NCBI RefSeq assembly: GCF_036014175.1
Contig: NZ_CP107917.1
Span: forward strand, 4,898,001 to 4,962,000
Direction of reading: 5' to 3'
Length of the DNA: 64,000 nt
Origin: Streptomyces sp. NBC_00443
Lineage (GTDB): Bacteria; Actinomycetota; Actinomycetes; Streptomycetales; Streptomycetaceae
A program made the position numbers and the translations under genes. The notes beneath the pieces are model-generated. The model saw only the letters and a list, made by a program, of their open reading frames with translations. It had not been told where the DNA came from and ran no database searches. Positions 52,712-59,721 of the stretch are shown piece after piece; positions within the stretch are counted from its first letter, which is position 1; each line of letters starts with the position of its first letter.

Positions 52712-52891
52712 CTAGTGGGCGAGCAGCATGACGAGGATCACCGCGCCGATGCCGCCGATCATGGTGTTCTTTGCCTTGATGCCGATGGTCAGGGCGAGAA
52801 AAGCGATGATGCCCATCGGCCCGTACTTCCACTGGATGAGTTGCTCGAATCCAATGACGAGCGCGGCGACGGCGAGGTAGATGAGCGGCAT
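52712..52891 (-). CDS. Two-helix small membrane protein partnered with devE
   Basis: A 59-residue protein from ATG 52891, with GAGAGGAG upstream. Helix 1 is ~2-19, followed by the loop Q-W-K-Y-G-P-M; helix 2 holds the conserved LTIGIKAK (~34-41), and a third hydrophobic segment may follow. It aligns with the protein at 54022-54210 (shared EQ-x-x-Q-W-K-Y-G and L-T-I-G-I-K-A-K) and more distantly with 55982-56164. It is divergent from devE. Function unknown; the pairing suggests it transmits a membrane signal to, or is controlled by, the regulator. Confidence 0.8.
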   Translation of the reverse strand: MPLIYLAVAALVIGFEQLIQWKYGPMGIIAFLALTIGIKAKNTMIGGIGAVILVMLLAH

Positions 52892-52969
52892 GCCGGTCTC
52901 CTCTCGGGGACGATGGTCGACAGAACCGACTCTGGTGGCCAACCTCCTTGAAGTTTGACCATGTTGCTC

Positions 52970-52986
52970 AAGTTGGCGACCAACTT
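52970..52986. promoter_or_regulatory. AAGTTGG/CCAACTT palindrome in the devE intergenic region
   Basis: The perfect arms AAGTTGG (52970-52976) and CCAACTT (52980-52986) are separated by CGA, within the 180-bp gap between the small membrane gene and devE. The CCAACT core recurs in front of devA and the third paralogue. It is the best candidate for the operator of this GntR family. Confidence 0.65.
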
Positions 52987-53036
52987 CACTGTACTTATGA
53001 CCGCTTGGAACGTCTCATAACCACCATCCTTGGAAC

Positions 53037-53071
53037 TGCCTAAAGATGGCGGGAAGTTGTAGTGTTTGGTC
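53037..53071 (+). promoter_or_regulatory. devE promoter (leaderless, shared with devA)
   Basis: A -10 TAGTGT (53060-53065) lies 6 nt before GTG 53072. The stretch from ACTGCC through AGTTGTAG-GTTTGGTCGTG is nearly identical to that before devA (54332-54372), which points to duplication and to leaderless transcripts. The -35 is weak (about TGCCTA). Confidence 0.55.
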
Positions 53072-53983
53072 GTGGAGCCGAAACACGCCTCCGTCAATGG
53101 GCGGAAGAGTTCACAGCGGCCACAGAAGTCACATCGGGACGTGGCCGATGAGCTGCGCGCCCGCATCACCTCGGGCGCATTGCAGCCCGGCCAGCGCATG
53201 CCCACCCAGGCCAGGCTGGCGGACGAGTTCGGCGTCGAGCGCGGAGCCGTACGGCAGGCGCTGCGCATCCTGCAGTCGGAGCATCTGCTCACCAACGTGT
53301 CCAAAGGGGCCCCGGCGACCGTCGCCCCCGACCTCGGCAGGGCGCTGACCGGCCCCGGAGCCGCACCGCAGCCGACCATGGTGGCCCTCGCCCCGCGGAT
53401 AGCGGCGGCTTTTGCCGCCCCGCACGTCGAGATCGACGCGCTGTGCCTCACCTCGGTCTCCCTCACGCTCGCCATGGGCGAACCGCTTCGCCAGATCCAC
53501 GCCGGGCAGCTGAAACCGGCCAAGGTCGACGTCCGCGTCATGCTGCCGAGCCGCGACATCTCGCTCGCGTTCCCGACACTGGTGGACGGCTCGGCCGGCG
53601 ACGCCGACGTACAGGTGCGCCGGCGCTGGCTCGCCCAGCGAAACGCCCAGGGCCAGGTGCTCCGGCACAATCTGCTGGCGCTGCGCGCCACGCACGGCAT
53701 CGATGTGCGGGTCACCTTCCGGGCGCTGCCGTTCACGCCGCCGGTGAAGCTCTATCTCCTCAATGGCGCGGAGGCGCTCTTCGCCTACTACACGCTGGCC
53801 CGCAGCGAGGTGGAGATCGGCCAGCGGCACCTGGAGATGTATGACGCCCCAGGCATCCAGTCGACGCTGTTCGCCTTCGAGCAGGGGGCCGGGCTGCGGG
53901 ACACGACGTTCGTGGAGCAGTCGCATGTGTGGTTCAACGCGCTGTGGGAGACGATCAGTTCGGAGCTGCTGCTCACGAGCTGA
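53072..53983 (+). CDS. devE: GntR-like developmental regulator DevE
   Basis: From GTG 53072 the product is 303 residues. The winged helix-turn-helix of the GntR type (~22-85) contains RITSGALQPGQRMPTQARLA and VERGAVRQALRILQSEHL. A linker leads to a sensor domain (~100-303) shared with DevA and the gene at 56338. Motif PPVKLYLLNGAEAL (~222-235) has K and N at the HKD positions of the phospholipase-D fold but no His. In S. coelicolor, devE neighbours devA and is linked to aerial hyphae formation (recall). The start at GTG follows the -10; a TTG two codons earlier is in frame. Confidence 0.88.
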   Translation: MEPKHASVNGRKSSQRPQKSHRDVADELRARITSGALQPGQRMPTQARLADEFGVERGAVRQALRILQSEHLLTNVSKGAPATVAPDLGRALTGPGAAPQPTMVALAPRIAAAFAAPHVEIDALCLTSVSLTLAMGEPLRQIHAGQLKPAKVDVRVMLPSRDISLAFPTLVDGSAGDADVQVRRRWLAQRNAQGQVLRHNLLALRATHGIDVRVTFRALPFTPPVKLYLLNGAEALFAYYTLARSEVEIGQRHLEMYDAPGIQSTLFAFEQGAGLRDTTFVEQSHVWFNALWETISSELLLTS

Positions 53984-54021
53984 TCATCCCCCACAGTGTG
54001 TGACCTGAGTGTTTGCCGTTG

Positions 54022-54210
54022 TCATAGGGCGGGACCCGAGAGCAGGATCGCGAGGACGACGGCCCCTATCGAACTGACGGTCGGGCTCTTGGCCTTGATG
54101 CCTATGGTGAGCAGCAGCAGGCCGATGATGCCGGTGGCACCGTACTTCCACTGGAGGGTCTGCTCGACGCCGACGACGAACACGGCGGAGAGGAGTGCGA
54201 GAACGGGCAT
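54022..54210 (-). CDS. Two-helix small membrane protein partnered with devA
   Basis: A 62-residue protein from ATG 54210. Helix 1 (~3-17) precedes EQTLQWKYGATG, then comes a helix with LTIGIKAK and a third hydrophobic stretch ending LLSGPAL. It clearly is a paralogue of the protein at 52712-52891. It lies between devE (39 bp away, convergent) and devA (divergent, 159-bp gap). A ribosome site CGAAGGGGGAAA is upstream. Expected to sit in the membrane with a short positively charged loop inside. Confidence 0.8.
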   Translation of the reverse strand: MPVLALLSAVFVVGVEQTLQWKYGATGIIGLLLLTIGIKAKSPTVSSIGAVVLAILLSGPAL

Positions 54211-54256
54211 CGGTGTTTCCCCCTTCGGGCTTCTGGGGATGGAAGGATTACTTCCG

Positions 54257-54294
54257 CCAACTCAACCAACTTGGCGCCAACTCCAACTAAGTTG
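54257..54294. promoter_or_regulatory. Array of CCAACT motifs upstream of devA
   Basis: CCAACT occurs at 54257, 54266, 54277 and 54283, and the last one is followed by A-AGTTG, giving the palindrome CAACTAAGTTG (54284-54294). CCAACTTGG (54266-54274) is also palindromic. The density of copies in a 38-bp stretch suggests several regulator-binding sites, with cooperative autoregulation of devA. Confidence 0.65.
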
Positions 54295-54334
54295 TCCCCA
54301 CTTGGCCCCTACTTTGAAACAAGCTACAAACAAC

Positions 54335-54369
54335 TGCCCATAGATGGGTGGGAGTTGTAGCGTTTGGTC
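54335..54369 (+). promoter_or_regulatory. devA promoter (leaderless)
   Basis: A -10 TAGCGT (54358-54363) lies 6 nt before GTG 54370, exactly as in devE. The AGTTG half-motif overlaps the -10 (GGGAGTTGTAGCGT), so a bound regulator would block the promoter. Confidence 0.55.
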
Positions 54370-55242
54370 GTGACTCAGGAGAACGTGGCAGTGAACGGCA
54401 GCAGGAGACTCTCGCCGCAGGAGATCGCCGACATCCTGCGGGAACGGATCCGCGTCGGAGAGCTCAAGGCGGGCGACCGCCTGCCCACCCAGGCCGAGCT
54501 GGCCGAGGAGTTCGGCGTGGAGCGAGGCACCGTACGCCAGGCCCTGCGCGCACTCCAGGAGGACGGCCTCCTGACCAACGTCAGCAAGGGCAGCCCGCCG
54601 CGCATCGCCCTGCCGGCCCCCACCCGGGGCGCACCCCAGCCGACGATGGTCAGCCTGGCCCCCCGCCTGACGGAGGCCTTCGCCGCACCGCACGTCCGTG
54701 TGGACGTCGTATGCCACACCTCGGAAACCCTGATGCTGGCCCTCGGCGAACCCCTCCGCCTGATCCACGAGGGCTCGATCCACCCCGAGTCGATCGACGT
54801 CCGGCTCCTGCTGCCGTCCCGGGACATCCATCTCGCCTTTCCGGTCCTGGTGGACGGGCGGGGGGACGACGACCCGGTCCACGACCGCTGGCTGGCGATG
54901 CGCAACGCCCAGGCCCAGGTGCTCCGCCACAACCTCCAGGCCGTCCGCTCCACCCACGGCATCGAAGTCCACGTCACCTTCCGCGCCCTGCCGTTCACAC
55001 CCCCGGTGAAGCTCTACCTCCTCAACGGCGACGAAGCGCTGATCGGCTACTACGTCCTCACCGAACGCCAGGAGGAGTACGAGAGCCGCACCCTGGACAT
55101 GTACGACGCCCTGGGCTCCCAGTCCCTCCTCTTCTCCTTCGTCAAGCAGGCCGGGCAGCGTGACGCCGCGTTCGTGGGGGAATCCCAGAAGTGGTTCGAC
55201 GCCCTCTGGGAAACCATCACCACTGACATGACACTCTCCTAG
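54370..55242 (+). CDS. devA: GntR-like developmental regulator DevA
   Basis: 290 residues from GTG 54370; GTG 54391 with AGGAG 9 nt upstream is an alternative. Winged helix ~18-85 (LPTQAELAEEFGVERGTVRQ). Sensor domain ~95-290 has the same blocks as DevE: M-V-S-L-A-P-R-L-T-E-A-F-A, LLLPSRDIHLAFP, and TPPVKLYLLNGDEAL. DevA is required for normal aerial mycelium and represses itself in S. coelicolor (recall). The stop codon overlaps the devB GTG by one base, so the two are translationally coupled. Its ligand is unknown. Confidence 0.9.
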   Translation: MTQENVAVNGSRRLSPQEIADILRERIRVGELKAGDRLPTQAELAEEFGVERGTVRQALRALQEDGLLTNVSKGSPPRIALPAPTRGAPQPTMVSLAPRLTEAFAAPHVRVDVVCHTSETLMLALGEPLRLIHEGSIHPESIDVRLLLPSRDIHLAFPVLVDGRGDDDPVHDRWLAMRNAQAQVLRHNLQAVRSTHGIEVHVTFRALPFTPPVKLYLLNGDEALIGYYVLTERQEEYESRTLDMYDALGSQSLLFSFVKQAGQRDAAFVGESQKWFDALWETITTDMTLS

Positions 55243-55991
55243 TGACTTCTGATACGAAGCAGACTGAACAGGTGACAGCAGAGACCGAGAACGACACGGA
55301 ACGACTCCGCGAACTGATCACGCGCGCCCGCGTCGTGCTGTGGGACTTCGACGGCCCGATCTGCCGGCTGTTCGCGGGGCATTCGGCGGAGCGGGTGGCG
55401 GCCGAGCTGGTGGAGTGGCTTGAGGGGCGGGGGCTGCACGGGCTGCTGACCGACGCCGAACGGGAGTTGCTGGACCCCCATGTCGTCCTGCGCGCCGTCG
55501 ACCGCCGGCACCCCGGCAGCGACCTGGTCGCGGAGCTGGAGGAACGTCTCACCCAGGAGGAACTGCGGGCGACCGCCTCCGCGATGCCCACCGAATACGC
55601 GGACCCGCTGATACGCACCTGGACGGCCGTCGGATCCCGACTGGCCATCGCCACCAACAACTCCCCCCGAGTGGTCCGCACGTACCTCGACGGCCGTGGC
55701 CTGCTCTCGTGCTTCAGCCCGCACATCTACGGCCGGACCCAGGACCTTCATCACCTCAAGCCGGACCCGCACTGCCTCAACCGGGCCCTGAGCGCCATGG
55801 GGGCGGCGCGCTCCTCCGCCCTGATGATCGGCGACACGCCCTCGGACCTTGCCGCCGCGAACAGCGCCGGCGTGGCGTTCCTCGGCTACGCGCGTAATGC
55901 GCGCAAGGAGAAGCTGCTGCGGGAGGCCGGGGCCACTACGGTCGTGGACTCGCTGTCGTCGGTCCTGACACTGGTACGGGCTCAGGCCTGA
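55242..55991 (+). CDS. devB: HAD family phosphatase DevB
   Basis: A 249-residue HAD-superfamily hydrolase. Motif I DFDGPI (nucleophile Asp, ~32-37), a cap domain ~45-120, motif II TNNS (~137), motif III Lys in HLKPDP, and motif IV IGDTPSDL (~199) are all present, so the enzyme should be active. It resembles phosphoglycolate- and beta-phosphoglucomutase-type phosphatases acting on small phosphorylated compounds. It is coupled to devA, and loss in S. coelicolor affects development (recall). It is a candidate to remove the ligand sensed by DevA (inference). Confidence 0.9.
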   Translation: MTSDTKQTEQVTAETENDTERLRELITRARVVLWDFDGPICRLFAGHSAERVAAELVEWLEGRGLHGLLTDAERELLDPHVVLRAVDRRHPGSDLVAELEERLTQEELRATASAMPTEYADPLIRTWTAVGSRLAIATNNSPRVVRTYLDGRGLLSCFSPHIYGRTQDLHHLKPDPHCLNRALSAMGAARSSALMIGDTPSDLAAANSAGVAFLGYARNARKEKLLREAGATTVVDSLSSVLTLVRAQA

Positions 55992-56164
55992 ATCATCAGC
56001 AGCGTGAACACCATGGCGGCGCCGACGGCCAGACCGACGCGCCGCGCCCGTATGCCTACCCCCACCACCAGCAGGAGCAGCACACCGACGCCGCCGAGCC
56101 TCGTCTGCGCATGCATGCCCAGGGCCAGCTCGAAGAGTTCCCTGGAGACTTGAAGCAGAAGCAT
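55982..56164 (-). CDS. Two-helix small membrane protein partnered with the third GntR
   Basis: A 60-residue protein from ATG 56164 with GGGAGGTGG upstream. Its core LLLLVVGVGIRARRVG parallels LLLTIGIKAK in the two other small proteins: G-I-[KR]-A-[KR] is conserved and Arg replaces Lys. The first helix is more polar (S-R-E-L-F-E-L-A). Its last 10 bp overlap the end of devB on the opposite strand. It is divergent from the gene at 56338. Confidence 0.75.
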   Translation of the reverse strand: MLLLQVSRELFELALGMHAQTRLGGVGVLLLLVVGVGIRARRVGLAVGAAMVFTLLMIQA

Positions 56165-56197
56165 TCCCCCACCTCCCTTCCGCTTTCCTGCAACTCT

Positions 56198-56226
56198 CCA
56201 ACTATCCGTCCAATTGGACTGGTTGG
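56198..56226. promoter_or_regulatory. Palindromic CCAACT/GTCCAATTGGAC region before the third GntR
   Basis: GTCCAATTGGAC (56208-56219) is a perfect 12-bp palindrome, flanked by CCAACT (56198-56203) on the left and GGTTGG (56221-56226) on the right, giving nested symmetry. It belongs to the same motif class as the devE and devA upstream sites. Confidence 0.6.
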
Positions 56227-56325
56227 CTTGCGAATGGTCTGCCCGGTCTGACTGATCCCCTAACCAACCGGCCTGTGTGGCAGGCGGGTTGACTGGATCC
56301 TGGTTTGTGGGTGGACTGAAAGCGG

Positions 56326-56337
56326 TACGGTCGAGGT
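56326..56337 (+). promoter_or_regulatory. -10 of the third GntR gene (leaderless)
   Basis: TACGGT (56326-56331) is followed by 6 nt and GTG 56338, the same geometry as devE and devA. The upstream -35 is not clear. No ribosome site precedes the GTG. Confidence 0.45.
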
Positions 56338-57210
56338 GTGGATGCGCAGCAGACCAGTGACAGCGGCGGCCGGGAGTTCCAGCGGGTCGCCGACGAGTTG
56401 CGCGCCCGTATGACCGACGGGCCGTACTCGCCGGGCTCCTATCTGCCTTCCCAGCGTGACCTGGCGGAGGAGTTCGGCGTCTCCCGGGACACCGTCCAAC
56501 GGGCCCTGCGGGAACTGGTCGACGAGGGCTGGATCGAATCACGGCAGGGCAGCGGGTCCCGGGTGATCAAGACCCAGCGGATACACTCGCCGACCCCCAA
56601 GGCCACCCGGTCGCGCCGCGGCATCACCCTCGAATCCCTCATCAGCGAGGCCTTCGAGCAGCCCGAAGTGACCCTGGACGTCTATACGTTGACGTCCGAG
56701 TCCCTGTACTGGCGCATCCAGCAGCAGGCCGACCGGATCCGCGGCCGGTCCATCAGCCCTGGACGCATCACCCTGCGCATGCTTCTGCCCGCTGAGACAC
56801 AGTCTCTGCCGTATCCCCGCGTCAAGGACGACAAGGGGGATCCGCGGTTGCGGGAGCGGCTGCATGACATCACGGAGCGGCATGCGAAGTCGCTGCGGCA
56901 GTCGCTGGCGTCCCTCCAGGCCGAGGGGCTGGTGCCGTCGGTCGACGTCGAGATTCGCCGCGCGCCGCTCACCCCGGCCTTCAAGCTCTACCTCTTCAAC
57001 GGCGCCGAAGCGCTGCACGGGCCGTATGAGGTGATCGAGCGCAAGATCATGCTGGAGGACGACGAGGTGGTCACCGCGCTCGACGTCCTGGGCCTGAACG
57101 CAACGCTGACCCACCACATGAAGGACGAGGCCCCCGATTCGTCGGGCACGGTGTTCGTGGACAGCATGCAGAGGTGGTTCGACTCGGTCTGGAAGCTGCT
57201 GTCCGAGTAG
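56338..57210 (+). CDS. DevA-like GntR regulator (third paralogue)
   Basis: A 290-residue protein. Winged helix ~12-75 (LPSQRDLAEEFGVSRDTVQR and DEGWIESRQGSGSRV), a basic linker R-S-R-R-G, then the same sensor domain: L-E-S-L-I-S-E-A-F-E-Q-P-E-V, T-L-R-M-L-L-P, TPAFKLYLFNGAEALHGPY and a C-terminal Q-R-W-F-D-S-V-W. It is the closest relative of the sensor domain in the membrane-fused protein at 59722-60609. It sits upstream of the tandem-kinase gene, and I infer it controls that gene. Ligand unknown. Confidence 0.88.
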   Translation: MDAQQTSDSGGREFQRVADELRARMTDGPYSPGSYLPSQRDLAEEFGVSRDTVQRALRELVDEGWIESRQGSGSRVIKTQRIHSPTPKATRSRRGITLESLISEAFEQPEVTLDVYTLTSESLYWRIQQQADRIRGRSISPGRITLRMLLPAETQSLPYPRVKDDKGDPRLRERLHDITERHAKSLRQSLASLQAEGLVPSVDVEIRRAPLTPAFKLYLFNGAEALHGPYEVIERKIMLEDDEVVTALDVLGLNATLTHHMKDEAPDSSGTVFVDSMQRWFDSVWKLLSE

Positions 57211-57452
57211 TTCGGAGTACTTCCGAGCCGTGCGGACAGGGTGCTGTAGCATGCCCGCACCGATTGAGCAACGGATCCCGTTCGTGCGTATGTGATGGCG
57301 AACAGCCAAACCTCGAGCGGCCTCGCAAAGACTTCGTGCAAGAGAGTGGCGAACCCCTCCTGGCGGCCCTCAGGGTCCGAGTATGTCGTGCGAGGCAGAA
57401 CACCACGTGCTTTCGTTTGGCATATCGTCCTCGTCACCGGTTGGAGCGGCCA
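57211..57452 (+). promoter_or_regulatory. Upstream region of the tandem-kinase gene
   Basis: About 240 bp without a supported gene. It contains TAGCAT (57247-57252) as a possible -10 and the stem GTGCGG/CCGCAC (57230-57235, 57255-57260) around it. Open frames here lack ribosome sites. If the -10 is correct, the transcript has a leader of about 195 nt, which is unusual beside leaderless neighbours. Confidence 0.35.
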
Positions 57453-59636
57453 GTGCGCGCACCAGTCCCTCCCCGTCCTGTGCACGGGGGGCGCGCCACG
57501 CCCGACGACGTCATCAGTGACTTCGTGGAGCAAGCCGAGAAGCTGGGCCAGGCGAGCAGCGGACACCACAATCGGAATTACGTGCTGCCACTCACGGCCT
57601 CCGCGGCATGGCTGGTGGGTCTCGATGCCGGTACGTCGGTGACCGTGCGGGTCCGGCGCGCCGACGCGCTGCCCGTCGTGATCAGAACCTGGAACGATGA
57701 GGCGCAGATCCTCGACGCCATCCGGGGAGTCCTGCCGCACGCGCCCCAGTGCCTCGTCAAACGAGACGGCTTCTCGATCCACAGCTATGTGGACGGCGTG
57801 CCGCTCTCCAGTGTCTGCGGGGACGGTAAACCCGTCGACACCCTGCTCGTCAGGGCGCTGGCCGGCCTGCTTGCCCAGATGGCGCAAGTGCGCAGGGGCG
57901 CCTTGCCCCCCTTGCCGACGGCCTGGCCGCGCAACGACACGGACAGCCAGGGGTTTCTGCAGACGCTGGCACGCCTTGCCGACCGGCAGATCCGGCAGCC
58001 CAACTGGCAGGCCTTTGGTGGGCTGTTCGCTGCCCTCGGCATCCCTGAGGACGCGTTGATCCGGCTCGCCGAGCGCGTGCCCGCGATGGCCCGGCGGCCG
58101 TACAGCCTGCTGCACGCGGACCTGCACCGGGACAACCTGATCGTGTCCTACGACGGTGCTCCGCCCCTCATCTGCGTGGACTGGGAGCTGGCGACCTACG
58201 GCGATCCCTTGCACGACCTGGCGACTCACCTGGTGCGCATGCGGTATCCGGCCCACCAACGGGCCGAAGTGATCGACGCCTGGGCCGAGGCAATGCTGGA
58301 GATCCGCCCCGCGGCCGTCAACGGGCTGGGCAAGGATCTGCCTCGCTACGTCGCCTTCGAGCGGGCACAGTCCGTCTACCCGGACGTCATGCGCGCCGCG
58401 CGGTCGCTGGAGGAACCGTTCACCCAGAAGAGACTCGACGAGGCGACGGCGGAGGTGCTCCGAGCCCTGGAGGCGGCGGCGGAACCGCTCCGGCTGGGGA
58501 ACGTGCCGAGCGGGCCCGAGATCGAACGCGCCCTCTTCCGATGGCTGGCATCGCGCAGCCACGGCGGAATCAATGGCCGGGCCTGGGTCAGGAAGGCCTT
58601 CACCTGGAAGCCCGACCGGCGGCTCGGCGAACGGACCGACTTTCCGGCCTCGGCGGTGCGCAAGGCCCTGCTGGTGGAGGGGGCCGCCCCGGCGGGCCGG
58701 GTGTTCAAAGGCACCGCACACCTCAACTCGGTCGTATCGGTGCCAGGGGTCGACTTCCCCGTGGTCGTGCGGCGCAGGCTGCCGGGCGTCTGCCGCAGAG
58801 AGCCCAGCTACCTCAGCGAGCACGCCGTACTCCGCGCCATCGAAGAAGCGGCCGTGGACGTGGCGGCGCCGAAGGCCCTCGCGCTGGGCGAGAGCTATCC
58901 GAGCGACCCGTTCGCCATCCACACCTACGTGGGGTCGCGCGACCTTCCTCCCAGCCACCCCGTGCACGGCCTGCTCCCGCACGAGGCGGACGGGCTGGTC
59001 GACCAGCTCTGCGCCCTGACACTGGTGGACTACAAGCAGGTCGACCCGGCTGCCGGCGGAGGAGGCTTCTTCCAGTGGCTCAGGGACCAACTCGTGCTGT
59101 GGGTCAGGGACTTGCCGAAGGAGTCGCAGCAACTGGCCCGGCTCCTCGGACTGCCCGATGCCGACCGGCTGCGAGTGATCCTGTCCCGCTACGAGCTGAG
59201 TGACCGGGAGCCGGCCCTGCTGCACGGTGACCTGAACCCGTGGAATCTCGTGCGCCGCGACGACCGCCTCGCGGTGACCATCATCGACTGGGAGATGGCG
59301 GTGGTCGGCGACCCCCTCTACGACCTGGTCCGGCACCTGCACCTCACTCCGACCAGGGCGGAGATCCGGGAGCGTATGTTCCGGCGCTGGGAGCGCAGGC
59401 TGCCGGGGGAGTACACCAGGAACTGGCGGCGCGACTGGCCGGTCTACCGGGGCATCGAGACCGTTCGTTCCGCCTACGTGGACCTCGACCGCCTGGTCAC
59501 CGGCGCGAGCCTGGACGCCCCCAACGTACGCCGCGCAGTGGACTCGTACCCGATGACCCTGGCCGCGGCCACCGCCTTCCTCGGCCTGCCCGTCCGTCCG
59601 ACGGCGAACCCGTATCTTGCCCGTGCTCTGGCGTAG
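57453..59636 (+). CDS. Tandem APH-type phosphotransferase (two kinase domains)
   Basis: From GTG 57453 (TTGGAG upstream) the product is 727 residues. Two aminoglycoside-phosphotransferase/choline-kinase-like folds are joined by a ~100-residue helical segment. Domain 1 has catalytic HADLHRDNLIV (~220-230) and VDWELATYGDPLHDL. Domain 2 has LLHGDLNPWNLV (~590) and IIDWEMAVVGDPLYDL (~612). Both keep the Brenner H-x-D-x4-N motif and the metal-binding Asp, so both may phosphorylate. The substrate is unknown. Domain duplication with both sites intact is rare. Longer upstream in-frame sequence lacks family similarity and a ribosome site. Confidence 0.85.
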   Translation: MRAPVPPRPVHGGRATPDDVISDFVEQAEKLGQASSGHHNRNYVLPLTASAAWLVGLDAGTSVTVRVRRADALPVVIRTWNDEAQILDAIRGVLPHAPQCLVKRDGFSIHSYVDGVPLSSVCGDGKPVDTLLVRALAGLLAQMAQVRRGALPPLPTAWPRNDTDSQGFLQTLARLADRQIRQPNWQAFGGLFAALGIPEDALIRLAERVPAMARRPYSLLHADLHRDNLIVSYDGAPPLICVDWELATYGDPLHDLATHLVRMRYPAHQRAEVIDAWAEAMLEIRPAAVNGLGKDLPRYVAFERAQSVYPDVMRAARSLEEPFTQKRLDEATAEVLRALEAAAEPLRLGNVPSGPEIERALFRWLASRSHGGINGRAWVRKAFTWKPDRRLGERTDFPASAVRKALLVEGAAPAGRVFKGTAHLNSVVSVPGVDFPVVVRRRLPGVCRREPSYLSEHAVLRAIEEAAVDVAAPKALALGESYPSDPFAIHTYVGSRDLPPSHPVHGLLPHEADGLVDQLCALTLVDYKQVDPAAGGGGFFQWLRDQLVLWVRDLPKESQQLARLLGLPDADRLRVILSRYELSDREPALLHGDLNPWNLVRRDDRLAVTIIDWEMAVVGDPLYDLVRHLHLTPTRAEIRERMFRRWERRLPGEYTRNWRRDWPVYRGIETVRSAYVDLDRLVTGASLDAPNVRRAVDSYPMTLAAATAFLGLPVRPTANPYLARALA

Positions 59637-59721
59637 GGGCACCATGACTTCACCCAAAGGCGGTTCGTCCACGGGCATATGACGTCCCGTCGGGCATCGC
59701 AGCTGCGGAGGTGAGTCAGGG

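Noticed and set aside
57230..57260. GTGCGG...CCGCAC hairpin considered as a tRNA or riboswitch
   Set aside because: It has only a 6-bp stem, with no T-loop (GTTCGA), anticodon arm or CCA-like end, and it overlaps a plausible -10.
56988..59678. An 896-codon minus-strand open frame opposite the kinase gene
   Set aside because: The plus-strand frame holds two complete APH domains; the antisense product is low-complexity and Arg/His-rich.
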